This document shows, piece after piece, positions 1-9,574 of a stretch of DNA of 64,000 nucleotides. Position 1 is the stretch's first letter. Each line of letters opens with the position of its first letter. This DNA is from CAVWCQ01 sp963753545 (GTDB lineage Bacteria; Chloroflexota; Anaerolineae; Aggregatilineales; Aggregatilineaceae). A program made the translations under genes and the position numbers. The DNA lies in assembly GCA_963753545.1 (NCBI GenBank), contig CAVWCQ010000004.1, positions 145,334 to 209,333 of the forward strand, given 5' to 3'. The notes under the pieces were generated by a model that made no database searches, was not told the origin of the DNA, and saw nothing but the letters and a program-made list of their open reading frames with translations.

Positions 1-1
1 T

Positions 2-2720
2 AACAATATCCCGCTGGCGACGTTGGAACGGGCATCTAATATCCGCGTACGGCTGACCGATCCGCGCGAGGAGTCGATTGCCTCCTATGTGATGAGCATC
101 ATCGGCACCCTGCACGCTGCGTCGGGCGATGCGTTTGAAGGCATGCGGGCAATGGCCATTATGGACGCGATTGAAGCCAAACCCGCCGAGATTGTGAGCA
201 CAGGGGTAGCGAGCTATCTGCATCGTGCCGATCAACTGCTGATGGAAGACACAGCCCAGTCGCGGGATCTGATCGATGAGGCGATTGCGCTGGATGCGGG
301 CAATCCCGTGCTCTATATGTACCGCACGGTCGCCGATCAGCGGCTGGGAGATTTGGAAGCGGCCCGCCAGGATGTTGAAACAGCAGGGAGGCTCGGCCCG
401 GCAAATTGGGCCATGCCCCGCATGCTGAAACTGAATGTCTCAACGAACGACAGCGATATTCTGGCGGAACTGGGAGCCATCATCGATCTGCGCCCGAACG
501 ACTGGTATCCGCTGTTCATCCGGGGATCCATGTATTATGCGATGGGCGAACTGGCAGCCGCCCAGGCCGACATGGACGCGGCAATCAAGCTCTCGCCCAA
601 TGCGAACTTCCCCTACGTGTATGGGGCGCTGATTGCCCTGCACGAGGGCCAGATCACCACTGCCGGGAATCTGATGGGGATCATTCTGACGCAGTTCCCC
701 GACCCCTACTATATGAACCGGCTGGTTGCCGCGACCTTTGGCGAACAAAATCCCGGGCCGCAAGGGGTGATCATTTCAGCGATCAGCAATCTGGTCCTGG
801 GCCGCTACGATCAGACATTGGCGGATGTCACAGCCGTGTTGGACGCCTTCCCCACGTCCGATTTTTACGTCGTGCAGGGCTTTGCCTACTGCGGCCTGGG
901 CGACTACGCGAACGCGGAGAACGCCTACACCACCGGCATCCAATACGATCCCTCGTTCATTTGGGCCTACCTGCTGCGCGCCGAAGTCCGCATGAAACAG
1001 CGCAAATATGACGAGGCGAGCAAGGATATCCTGATGGTGCAGGAGAACGACCAGGGCCAGTTTGGGTCGCTGGTCGAAGCAATCCAGACGGGCGAACTGA
1101 GCTGCGGCAACTTCTTCACCGAAGCCAATCCGCTGCTGCACATGGAGGAGCAGGGAACCCCTGTTCCTAACGCTGCGGTCACGCCAACTCCTGGCCCCAC
1201 TGCCCAGGCGTCTCAGCCAACTCCAGTGATGGAGGAGGACCAGATCGCCCCCGTGGATGCAGGTCAATACCTGGTACTGGTCGCTCAACTGGAACCGCTC
1301 AACGGGGTCGAACCGCGCGATGTCACCCGCTTCATTGTGGATGACCTGGAAGAAAATCTGGTAAACGAGGTGCCCGACTCCAGACTCGCCATCCGCGACT
1401 TTCCCGGCGAGATCACGTCGGATAGTGCCGCGCAGGATGCCGCCACAAGCAATGGGGCTACCGTGATTGTCTGGGGCAACTACACGCCGGACTTCATCGA
1501 ACTTGATATCCAGCTTGGCGTAACAACGGCCTTCCGGTACGTCACCTTTACGCACAGTACGCTCGAACGATCCATGAATATCCGGGTGCGGATGACGAAT
1601 GAGCGCGGCGAGTCGGTAGCGGTTTATGTCGCCAACATGATCAACATGCTGGCGGCTGCCGACGGCGATTATTACGAAATTATCCGTTCGCTGGCAGTCC
1701 TGTCCGACCTGGATGTGACCAGCCCTGAGATCAGCGGGCAAAGTGTGGCGGCTCATCTGCACCGCGCCATCATGTCCTACCTCTCGCATCCGCAGACTGC
1801 CCTGGACGAAATCAACGCGGGGCTGGCGCTCGATGGCGGAAATCCCCTGCTTTATGCCTATCGCTGCGGCCTCTATTCCATTCAAAATGACGATGTGCGC
1901 AGCGATGTGGATCTGCAAACGGCGCAGCGGCTCGGCCCCGACAACTGGACGTTCCCGCTGTATATCAACATTGGCGACGATTTCCAGGCGATGCTGGATC
2001 GCTACAGCGAAATCATCCGGCTGCGCCCCGCCGACTGGTATGGCTACTACAGCCGGGGCGAAGTTTATTACATGCTGGGCAAAATCGATTCCGCCAGGGC
2101 AGACTTTGGCCGGGCCCTGTTACGCAGTCCGCAGGACAATTCGCCTTACCTGTTCGCCATGATCATCGCCCTGCACGACGGGCGGATGGCACAGGCGCAG
2201 GCCGCCATGCGCCTGATCCTGGACAAGTTCCCGAATCCGCTGCAAATCAAGCGCACGATTGAAGCCGTAACCGGCGAACAAAAGCTGGCTGGATTGGTCT
2301 CATCTATCGGAACGAACCTGCTCCTGGGCCAGTACCAGGACGTCGTAAGCGACACGGTAGAGGTAACGGCCCCCATGATGGCCCAACCAAACGCGCTGCA
2401 ACAAATCGCCAAAGAACCATCGGCCATGCTGATTGCAGGATCTGATGCTGTTCGAGGGATTGGCCTTCTGCAACCTGGGCTACGTCGAAAATGCCGATCT
2501 CGCCTATTCGCGGGCGCTGCTGCTCCAGCCGGATTATAAGCTGGCGGCTCTGCTGCGCAGCCAGATTCGCACGGGTGAGGCGGCACAGGCCGATCTGCAA
2601 GCGGCGCGCGATCACCACCTGGGAGCGGAATTTGACGCCTGGATCGACGGCTCGGTCAATGGGGCACTAACCTGCCGCAATTTCTTTGACTTCGAGCCGG
2701 AACAGGTCCAGAATCAATAA
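2..2720 (+). CDS. TPR-repeat protein, 5' partial, frameshifted near its end
   Basis: The reading frame is open from the left edge, so the N-terminus lies outside the window. The protein is two tandem copies of one module: the stretch starting 'LERASNIRVRLTD' (about residue 1) recurs as 'LERSMNIRVRMTN' near residue 515. Each copy contains TPR-like helical pairs, for example 'LFIRGSMYYAMGELAAAQAD' and 'YYSRGEVYYMLGKIDSARAD'. The modules are joined by a Pro/Thr-rich linker (about residues 380-410) and an alpha/beta stretch that ends 'IVWGNYTPDFIELDIQL'. TPR arrays generally mediate protein-protein contacts; no catalytic motif is visible. The frame breaks at about 2430-2445, and the last TPR pair continues one frame over as 'FEGLAFCNLGYVENADLAYS' to a stop at 2720. 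The match to module 1 across the break points to a one-base indel rather than decay. Specific role unknown. Confidence 0.75.
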
Positions 2721-2772
2721 GAGTGAAATCAACCGAATCGTTGGGGTAACCCCTACCAATGAAAGACGTCGA

Positions 2773-2982
2773 ATGGCTGACTTAACCTTTGAACAGGCCT
2801 ATGCCCGGCTGGAAGAAATCGTCACCCGGCTCGAGTTGGGCGATCTGTCGCTCGAAGATTCCGTCGCGCTGTACGAGGAAGGGCAAAAGATGGCCCGTTT
2901 GTGCGGCGACATGCTGGATTCTGCCGAACTGCGGGTGCAGCAGATCACAGCCGATGGCACCCTCGGACCGCTGGACGAATAA
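2773..2982 (+). CDS. xseB: Exodeoxyribonuclease VII small subunit
   Basis: This 69-residue protein has the XseB core 'LTFEQAYARLEEIVTRLELG' followed by 'LSLEDSVALYEEGQKMARLC', the two-helix signature of the family. XseB binds the large subunit XseA to form exonuclease VII, which degrades single-stranded DNA to oligonucleotides. The length matches the family (about 60-80 aa). The frame is open further upstream, but the ATG at 2773 begins exactly at the conserved N-terminus. The stop overlaps the next start (TAATG), so it is probably co-translated with the pentapeptide protein. No xseA lies in the window. Confidence 0.92.
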   Translation: MADLTFEQAYARLEEIVTRLELGDLSLEDSVALYEEGQKMARLCGDMLDSAELRVQQITADGTLGPLDE

Positions 2983-3732
2983 TGCCCAAACTTTCCCGGC
3001 AGGAGATCGTTGATCTCCTGCTCCAGTTACCCGAAAAACAAACCGCCGATTTTTCAGGGGCCGATCTCTCTGGCCTGAACCTGACGGCGCTCAATCTGTT
3101 GGGCGCAAATTTACAGGAAGCGAACCTCGCCGGGGCCGATCTGACCAGCATCAACTTGCAGGACGCGAACCTGATCGGCGCGAAAATGGAGGGCGCGGAC
3201 CTGACCGATGCCAAACTGCTCTACACCAATCTGACCTACGCCGATCTGACCGATGCCCAGCTTACCGGGGCGGAACTGCGCGGCGCGAATCTAACCAACG
3301 CCAACATGGACGGGGCAATCCTGACCGGGGTCGATTTCCAGTCGGCGCGGCTGATCAGCACTTATCTCTCCGGCCTGGATCTGAGCGGGTTAAATCTGAG
3401 TTATGCCAAGCTGGTGAATGCTGATCTCACGGGGTCGTCGCTGGCCTATGCCAACCTGACTAACGCCGATCTGACCAATGCCCTGCTTGAAGGGGTCCGA
3501 TCTCGCCTATGCGCGGCTGAATCATGCCAACCTGACCGGGGCGGATCTGCGTGGGGCGCGGATGATGGGCGTGGACCTATCCAGCGCGACGCTCACCGGA
3601 ACGATCCTGCGCGGCGTCAAGCTGGATGGCAAAAACGTCGGTTATGCCAAACTCGCCGGGGCGCGATTTAACGATGTGCCGCACAAACCCAAGCGCGGCG
3701 ACTCCAGCCGCCCCTGGTGGAAAATCTGGTAG
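2982..3732 (+). CDS. Pentapeptide-repeat protein (one frameshift)
   Basis: After a short N-terminal helix come about 40 tandem A(D/N)LxX pentapeptides, such as 'ANLQEANLAGADLTSINLQD', which fold as a right-handed quadrilateral beta-helix. The frame breaks inside the GGGG run at 3492-3495. Removing one G joins 'TNALLEG' to 'SDLAYARLNHANLTGADLRG', and the repeat continues in register to 'RPWWKIW' at 3732. A homopolymer indel is therefore the likely cause. The start overlaps the xseB stop by one base. Some pentapeptide proteins mimic DNA and protect gyrase, but most are uncharacterised and nothing here fixes the role. Confidence 0.8.
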
Positions 3733-3739
3733 TTGCTGA

Positions 3740-3931
3740 GGGCGTATTGCCATACGGCCAATATGCGTCAAGATAAGAAATAGACGTTGTTGGTAGCGGG
3801 CGCATACCTCACCCCGGCTGAACGGAAAAACATGTTCAGCCGACCCTCTCCCATCAAGTTGGAGAGGGTCAGTAGCTGGCGCTTAACGGCTTAAATTGAC
3901 ACGAATCGGGCGTATAACCATACGCCCCTAC
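3740..3931. repeat. Intergenic stem-loops, including a GTAGGGGC-family palindrome
   Basis: The convergent gap between the pentapeptide gene and the oxidoreductase holds three inverted repeats: cggctgaac/gttcagccg (3815-3823 with 3834-3842), accctctcc/ggagagggt (about 3843-3869), and GGGCGTAT/ATACGCCC (3908-3915 with 3920-3927). The last abuts the stop codon of the minus-strand gene and belongs to the dispersed GTAGGGGC palindrome family. A degenerate copy sits at about 3740-3765. The hairpins may help end transcription from both sides. Confidence 0.6.
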
Positions 3932-4830
3932 GGTAAAATCGCCTTCGCCAGCGCCTCTAACCCGTCCAGATCATCCAGATCGAGCCATTGCAACATAAGG
4001 CGTTGGACTCCGGCTTCTTCCAGGCGATCCATCTGGGCGGCAAGGTCAGACGGTGTGCCCACGATCATCCCGGGCAAATCGTCACGGTTTTTCCCTTCCA
4101 ACTTGCGGTTGAGCGCGGATTGATCCCGCCCGAACACGATCCCGGTCATCAGCGTGCGGCGGACATCTGCGGGGCGGCGGTTTCTGGCGCGCAGTTGCTC
4201 ATCCAGCAGAGCACAGCGCTCGCGGAAGGCGTCCGGCGTGAGATAAACCCCGTTCCACTCGCTGGCAAATTCCGCCGCGAGGCGCAGGGTGCGGCGCTTA
4301 CCATTCCCACCAATCACAATGCGCGGCCCGCCGGGTCGCGCTGGACGCGGCAGCAGTACAGCATCATGAAAATTAAAATACTGTCCCTTAAAAGTGAGAG
4401 GGTCCGGCTGTTGCAGCAGGTGGGTCATAATCCGCAGCAACTCTTCGAAGCGATCCATGCGCTTCCGTTCACCGAGCAATTTATGGCTGTAATTGCGGTG
4501 TTCGCGGACCTGCCAGCCCGCACCTAATCCCAATTGCAGCCGCCCGCCCGACAGATCATCAACGGCGCTTGCCATGCGGGCTGTGAACGCGGGATGGCGA
4601 AACGAAGTTGGCGTGACCAGCGGCCCAAACTCGATCCGGCTGGTGTGGCTGGCGAGCCACGTCAGCGAGACCCACAGTTCGAGGGAGTCCTGGTCGGGCG
4701 GGTTGGCATTGGTGAAATGGTCGGAGCGGTAAAGGCCCACGAATCCCAGGTCTTCGACGGCGCGGGCGATCCGCTGCCAGCGAGGCCACGTCAGGCCCAT
4801 CTGCCCCTCAATCATGATCGCGTATTCCAT
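3928..4830 (-). CDS. LLM-class (luciferase-like) flavin/F420-dependent oxidoreductase
   Basis: This 300-residue TIM-barrel protein of the bacterial luciferase superfamily starts 'MEYAIMIEGQMGLTWPRW' and carries 'RAVEDLGFVGLYRSDHF', 'SRIEFGPLVTPTSFRHPA', 'LGLGAGWQVREHRNY' and 'PRIVIGGNGKRRTLRLAAEF', the usual order of motifs in LLM enzymes that use FMN or F420. An upstream in-frame start adds six residues, but GGGAGGGG lies 7-8 bases before the ATG at 4830, so I use that one. The substrate cannot be read from sequence; F420 use is a family-based guess. It is flanked by unrelated genes. Confidence 0.82.
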   Translation of the reverse strand: MEYAIMIEGQMGLTWPRWQRIARAVEDLGFVGLYRSDHFTNANPPDQDSLELWVSLTWLASHTSRIEFGPLVTPTSFRHPAFTARMASAVDDLSGGRLQLGLGAGWQVREHRNYSHKLLGERKRMDRFEELLRIMTHLLQQPDPLTFKGQYFNFHDAVLLPRPARPGGPRIVIGGNGKRRTLRLAAEFASEWNGVYLTPDAFRERCALLDEQLRARNRRPADVRRTLMTGIVFGRDQSALNRKLEGKNRDDLPGMIVGTPSDLAAQMDRLEEAGVQRLMLQWLDLDDLDGLEALAKAILP

Positions 4831-4892
4831 TGTGTGCTCCCCTCCCATTATTGCGTGTGAATAAGTTTACGGAAAAGCGCCTGAAATGGGGA

Positions 4893-6484
4893 TTAGCCCC
4901 GTATCCGCCGCAGGATCATACGCGGGAACAGCGCCGCCTGCTCTACCTTGAGCAGCAGCGCCGCACCCCAGAAAATTGCTATCCCAATGATTCCCCCGCC
5001 GATGACTTCGATCAGCGGCAGATCGCCCAGCAGCGCCAACACACCCGCCACGACTCCCGCCATGATCAGCGCCGCCGCTAACGTCCGCCCCGCATTATTT
5101 AACACGCGACGATCATTGATCCCACCGATGCGCCGCCGCAGGATGATCCAGAGCGCATACTTTCAACCGCCGTCGAAAGGGACATCGCCAGGGCCAGCCC
5201 GCCGAACGGTCCCCGCGCAAAATTCGTGCTGTCCGGGTAGCCGAGCGCGTAAATCAGGCCAATGCTGAGCACAATATTGAGCGCCATCGCCGCTGTGCCC
5301 ACCTTGACGGGCGTCCAGGTATCGTGCAAGGCGAAGAAGGCCCGCACCAGAATTTCCAGCGTGGCGTGTCCCGCCAATCCGATGCTGAACAGGGCCAGCG
5401 CCCAGGCTGTTCCTGCCGTATCCGTGCGGGTCCATTCGCCGCGCTCGAACAGCAAGGCGATCAGGGGCCGGGCCAGCACCGCCAACCCTAACCCCGCCGG
5501 GATCGACAGGAATAACACGCTGCTTAAGGCATTGGATAGTGTGCGCCGGAACTCCTCGGTATCGTGTTCGGCACTCAGCGCGGAGAGCGTCGGGAAGACC
5601 GCCGTGCCGATGCTCTGTCCCAGCACGCCGAGTACGGTGAACATCAGGGCGAAGGCGACGCTCAGCGCGGCATTACTGCCTGCCGCCATACCAGACGCCA
5701 GCGCCGTATTGACCCAGAAATTGACCTGCACTACGCCCAGGCCAAGCACGCGCGGCCCCATCAGCAGCAGGACTTCGGACACGCCGGGGATGCTCAGATC
5801 GGGCAGAGGGCGGTAGCGGAATTTCAGCCGGAGCAGCGCCGGAACCTGGATCAGCATGTGCAGCAGCGATCCGAGGACCGCGCCCCAGGCCAGCCCATGT
5901 ACGCCCCACAGCGGCGCGAAGATCAGTGCCCCGATGATCAGCCCAATGTTATACAGGCTGGGGGCCAACGCGGGAGCCAGAAAATGTTGATGCGCGTTGA
6001 GGATGCCCATAAACAGCCCGCTGATCCCGAAGATGATCACCGTGACCAGCATAATCCGCATCAGTTCGGCGGTGAGCGCCTGCGTACTATCGGCGGCATC
6101 CGGCACGAGCAGCGTCCGCGCAATCGGCCCGGCGAAAATGAAGGCGATCAGCGCCAGCAGCCCGCCCGCGAGGATCAGCATGGTGAGCACGGCGTTCGCC
6201 AGCCGCCACGCCCCCCGCGAATCATCTGCCGCCAGAAAGCGCGTAAACACCGGGATAAAGGCCGATCCCAGCGCGCCGCCTGCTACCAGGACAAACAGCG
6301 TCTCCGGGACGCGCTGCGCCGCCACGAACGCATCCAGCCGCGCCCCTGCCCCAAACGCCGACGATATCGCCGCCTGCCGGACGACGCCCAGCAGACCCGC
6401 CATCAGATAGGCCAGCATGACGATACTCGCGGCGCGGGCGATCTGCCTGCCGGATAGGGCGCGGGTGTTTGGCGTGTCGCTCAT
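4893..6484 (-). CDS. murJ: MurJ/MviN lipid II flippase (one frameshift)
   Basis: About 530 codons encode a polytopic membrane protein of the MviN/MurJ family, which flips lipid II across the inner membrane for peptidoglycan synthesis. The N-terminal part has 'MAGLLGVVRQAAISSAFGAG' and 'RLDAFVAAQRVPETLFVLVA', and later 'FALHDTWTPVKVG', all characteristic. The frame breaks at about 5155-5165: dropping one base joins 'STAVES' to 'ALWIILRRRIGGINDRRV', which continues into a final membrane segment 'LAAALIMAGVVAGVLALLG' with a stop at 4893. The family's usual 13-14 helices are then complete. ATG 6484 is the start. Confidence 0.88.
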
Positions 6485-6514
6485 AAATGTTTCTACTTTC
6501 TGGTTGAAAAGGAA

Positions 6515-6580
6515 AAAACAGATTTACCGCAAAGAGCGCAAAGGCGCAAAGAAAAGCAAAAGAAAGGCAAGAAAAGATTT
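6515..6580 (-). repeat. CACCGCAAAG-type dispersed repeat, one unit
   Basis: The plus strand reads 'ttaccgcaaagagcgcaaag' and then gcgcaaagaaaagcaaaag. This is one unit of the purine-rich repeat family seen at six other sites in the window. It fills the gap between the DUF2085 gene and murJ. Relative to the adjacent minus-strand genes its polarity is opposite to that at most other sites. Confidence 0.75.
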
Positions 6581-6581
6581 T

Positions 6582-7458
6582 TTACCCCGGCGGGGCGAAG
6601 CCGTCCCACGTCCCGGTCAGCATATAACGCAGCAGATCAATCGACCCGATCAGCATAAAGGCGAAAGCCAGTCCAGCCAGCGCAGGAATCCACAGATCGC
6701 CAGGGCGAAGCGCCGCGCCATCGCGCCGGAGCAGTGTCATAAACAGCACCGATCCGATCAGCACGAACAGCACGACTACCGCCGCGCTGCTGATCAGCCC
6801 GAAGATCAGGAGCAAGGCCGGAACCTGGATCAGCACGGCGACACAAACCAGCGCCCCAATTATCCACAGGGCGATCAATTCTTTCCAACTGCGCAGCGGC
6901 GCGGACGGTTCGGGCACAAACCACGCTGTCGAATTGAAGACAGGCAGCACCACGCTGATCATGGTCAGCCCGGCATACACCCCCGTGATCAGTCTAAACG
7001 AATTGCGCGGCTCATAGATCGGGTGGTAGAACGGGAATAAAGTCAGATAACTATTGATGCCGTCCGCCGCAATCGCCAGCCCCGTAATGGTCATGAGGGC
7101 CATGATCGTCCAGCTTCGGCAGGCGGCTGGATCGGATACGCCCGCTGGCCCCAAAGACGATCAGTCCCGTCGCCACACCCAGGTAAATTCCCGTGCAGCG
7201 TGCGCAGAGTGGCAGCGCATGCCCATAAGCGTGAAAGGATCGCTCCGAAATGCGGTGGCAGATGGCGTATCCGACCGCGTCCGCCTTGCCCTCCACGCTG
7301 AACGGCGTACCGATCAGCCACAGCGCCAGGATCAGCGCCGCCAGTCCAACGACGAACAGCGTTGTGAGACGCGAATAGGGCCGCATGAAGGACGGCGGGC
7401 GCGACGGATCGTCAAATTCGGGGGGATAGTCGGGTCTGCTCTCTGCTGATGATTCCAC
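6582..7458 (-). CDS. DUF2085 membrane protein (one frameshift)
   Basis: The N-terminal part (from ATG 7458) has a membrane segment 'LFVVGLAALILALWLIG' and the DUF2085 hallmark 'AICHRISERSFHAYG' followed by 'LPLCARCTGIYLGVATGL', a Cys/His set likely to bind metal. The frame changes between about 7100 and 7130. The second half, starting 'WTIMALMTITGLAIAADGIN', continues through several hydrophobic helices and ends 'LRYMLTGTWDGFAPPG'. Together they give about 290 residues, normal for the family. The function of DUF2085 proteins is not known. Confidence 0.75.
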
Positions 7459-7555
7459 TACGCCAACCTGTCGAATCCAGTATACAAATCAACTTGCGCT
7501 ATAATGCCAGTAAAGGCAGTCTTTTGCCAATCGAATTCCAGCAGGGGGCGGAGTC

Positions 7556-8488
7556 ATGCAGTTTTTGATTACAGGCGGAGTCGGATTTTTGGGCGGGGCG
7601 CTCGCCACGCGGCTGATCGAGTTGGGCCACAGCGTGCGGGTGATTGACGATCTGAGTGCAGGAGGCGAGCCAACCCGCCTGCCCCAGGATGTCAGTTTTG
7701 CGCGGGGCGATATCAGCGATCTGCCGCGCCTGTGGACTTTGCTGCAAGGCGTCGAATGTGTCTATCACCTCGCGGCGCGGGTCAGTGTGCCGGAGAGCGT
7801 GCGCTACCCCCGTGAATACAATACCGTCAACGTCGGCGGCACGGTGAGCATCCTCGAAGCGATGCGCGATGTCGGTGTACGGCGGCTGGTCCTCACCTCG
7901 TCCGGCGCGATCTACGGCAATCAGGCCCACCAGCCCATGCATGAAGATCTGCCGCCGAATCCCCTCTCGCCCTATGCCGTCAGCAAACTCGCCGCCGAGC
8001 ACTATATTCACACCATAGGCCGCCTGTGGAACGTGGAAACCGTCGCCCTGCGCATCTTCAACGCCTACGGCCCCTGGCAGCAGCTTCCGGCAGCACACCC
8101 CCCCGTGATCCCGCAGTACATCCGCCAGATCATGGGCGGCGGATCGCTGGTCGTGCACGGCAATGGGCAGCAAACGCGCGATTTTGTCTACCTGGATGAT
8201 GTCGTGGATGCGCTGGTCAGCGCGGCGACGGCTCCCGATATCGACCGCAGGATTATCAATGTGGGCAGCGGCGCAGAGACGAGCCTCAACGATCTGGTGC
8301 GGATGGTTTCCGCCGTGACAGGCAAAGAGCCGCATTTACTCTATGTCGCCGGGCAGAGCGGCGGCGTCTCACGGATGTGCGCGGATATCACGCTGGCGAA
8401 ACAGCTGCTGAACTACGCGCCGAAGGTCTATCTTGAGGATGGTCTGCGGCGGGTGTTGGCGGGTGATAAGCGCTTTGCGAAGCGATAA
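7556..8488 (+). CDS. NAD-dependent sugar-nucleotide epimerase/dehydratase
   Basis: This 310-residue extended short-chain dehydrogenase opens with the Rossmann motif 'MQFLITGGVGFLGGALATRL' (GxxGxxG). It has 'LAARVSVPESVRYP', the catalytic Ser region 'LVLTSSGAIYG', and the YxxxK pair in 'SPYAVSKLAAEHY'. Later come 'RIFNAYGPWQ' and 'RDFVYLDDVVDALV', typical of UDP-glucose 4-epimerases and related dehydratases. GGGGCGGAG lies just before the ATG. It could complete a Leloir pathway with galT/galK some 52 kb away, but the real substrate may be another NDP-sugar. Confidence 0.85.
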   Translation: MQFLITGGVGFLGGALATRLIELGHSVRVIDDLSAGGEPTRLPQDVSFARGDISDLPRLWTLLQGVECVYHLAARVSVPESVRYPREYNTVNVGGTVSILEAMRDVGVRRLVLTSSGAIYGNQAHQPMHEDLPPNPLSPYAVSKLAAEHYIHTIGRLWNVETVALRIFNAYGPWQQLPAAHPPVIPQYIRQIMGGGSLVVHGNGQQTRDFVYLDDVVDALVSAATAPDIDRRIINVGSGAETSLNDLVRMVSAVTGKEPHLLYVAGQSGGVSRMCADITLAKQLLNYAPKVYLEDGLRRVLAGDKRFAKR

Positions 8489-8498
8489 AAGCAAAAAT

Positions 8499-8546
8499 AT
8501 CTCACCGCAAAGGGCGCAAAGAACGCAAAGGAAAAGCAAAGAAAGT
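8499..8546 (+). repeat. CACCGCAAAG-type repeat after a stop codon
   Basis: It starts about 13 bases after the epimerase stop with 'tctcaccgcaaagggcgcaa' and then agaacgcaaaggaaaagcaaag. Polarity relative to the preceding gene matches that at 9112, 16265, 31461 and 32731. Confidence 0.8.
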
Positions 8547-8579
8547 TTGATAAAAAAGTATGATTTGCCGATAGGAGAT

Positions 8580-8993
8580 ATGGTCTTTTATAGCGTAGTG
8601 ACCGCTATTTTTATGGTCACTGCTGTGTCCGGTGCTGTCATGGGATGGTATGGAAGCGGCGTTATGGGGTTTGATGCCCCGCCTATACCACATAGCATCT
8701 ACATCACCTGTGCGGGTTTTTTCGGATTGCTGTTTGGTGCAGGATGCTCAACCCCTTGTCTTTTGGTGTTTTTTGCTCTTGCATTAGGTCGGGTTACGAA
8801 TGGGCGTATCAGCAGGATATGGTTTATTGGGAGCCTTAGCGCCTGTTTTTTCGCTCTACTTATGATGATCCTGACTCTGGCTTTTCCTACGCAGGAAGCA
8901 ATCAATCGCATTGTGTTACTTGCGCTTGGGGCTATTGTGCCACCTGGATTCGTGGGCTTGCGGCTGATCGTTCACATCGCGCAGACTGAGTAA
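8580..8993 (+). CDS. Small hypothetical membrane protein
   Basis: The 137-residue protein has four hydrophobic segments: about residues 3-24 ('SVVTAIFMVTAVSGAVMGWY'), 45-70 ('CAGFFGLLFGAGCSTPCLLV'), 83-103 ('WFIGSLSACFFALLMMILTL') and 111-131 ('RIVLLALGAIVPPGFVGLRL'). I do not recognise a family. AGGAG sits only two bases before ATG 8580, which is short; an in-frame TTG about 33 bases upstream is the alternative start. AT content is higher than in its neighbours. It is boxed in by copies of the CACCGCAAAG repeat on both sides. Confidence 0.55.
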   Translation: MVFYSVVTAIFMVTAVSGAVMGWYGSGVMGFDAPPIPHSIYITCAGFFGLLFGAGCSTPCLLVFFALALGRVTNGRISRIWFIGSLSACFFALLMMILTLAFPTQEAINRIVLLALGAIVPPGFVGLRLIVHIAQTE

Positions 8994-9108
8994 AAAACTA
9001 TCTCTTGCTTTTCTCCGCGCTCTCTGCGCTCTCCGCGGTGAAATTTGTTTTTCTTTCTTTTCCTCTTGCTTTCCTTTGCGTTCTTTGCGCTCTCTGCGGT
9101 GAAATTTG
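8994..9108 (-). repeat. CACCGCAAAG-type repeat, two units
   Basis: Two units read on the plus strand as ctttgcgctctctgcggtgaaa. On the minus strand the first unit starts about 10 bases after the native stop of the DUF402 gene (9112). A frameshift in that gene makes its raw frame run into the repeat, giving a spurious Lys/Arg/Glu-rich tail. Confidence 0.8.
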
Positions 9109-9111
9109 CTT

Positions 9112-9574
9112 TTATAGTTCTCCAAACGGCGGCTGCGTGCTCGCTAACTGCTTGAGTTCGTCCAACGCGCCGAGCGCCTGCACGCGAGTATTGAACATCC
9201 AGCGGCAGCGCGGCGAATTCGTCCTCGTCCAGCACCGTGATCACCCCCTCCGGCGAGACGAACAGATCGAGCGCCAGATCATCGGCGTGAATCGTATCCT
9301 CCCCCAGGAGCGCCGGGCGCGTCACGTTGCAGTACCAGCCCACGATCTGATCGGTATCCACGTCGTGCATCTCGAAGATGTTGTACCAGCGGTCGCTGTA
9401 ATAGAACTCGATAAACCGATCCCCTTTGCGGAAGGTATGGTATGGGGCGGCTTTGTCAGGCCAGTTAAAAGGAGCTTCTAGCTTGACCCACGTCGCGCCG
9501 CGATCCAATACTACGCCTTCGTAGTGGAGAATTTCCCGCCCGGTGTGATCATTCTTGATGATGGTGATCATCAT
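9112..9574 (-). CDS. DUF402 domain protein (frameshift near C-terminus)
   Basis: The protein has the DUF402 features 'SDRWYNIFEMHD', 'IVGWYCNVTRPALLGEDTIH' and 'LALDLFVSPEGVITVLDEDE'. Characterised DUF402 members include nucleoside di/triphosphatases, so hydrolysis of a phosphate ester is plausible but unproven. The raw frame after 'LPLDVQYSR' looks wrong and reads into the downstream repeat. Shifting by one base at about 9183-9192 gives 'VQALGALDELKQLASTQPPF' and a stop at 9112, the expected family ending. Its ATG overlaps the stop of the upstream gene by four bases (ATGA), so the two are translationally coupled. Confidence 0.78.

Noticed and set aside
5262..6457. Long plus-strand open frames opposite murJ, and likewise opposite groEL and the giant kinase
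   Set aside because: They are antisense shadows with Arg/Gln/His-rich, low-complexity translations and no recognisable domain.
8972..9111. Lys/Arg/Glu-rich C-terminal extension on the DUF402 protein, and similar basic peptides read through other repeat copies
   Set aside because: They arise from reading the CACCGCAAAG repeat after a one-base frame error. The other frame gives a normal DUF402 ending and stop at 9112.
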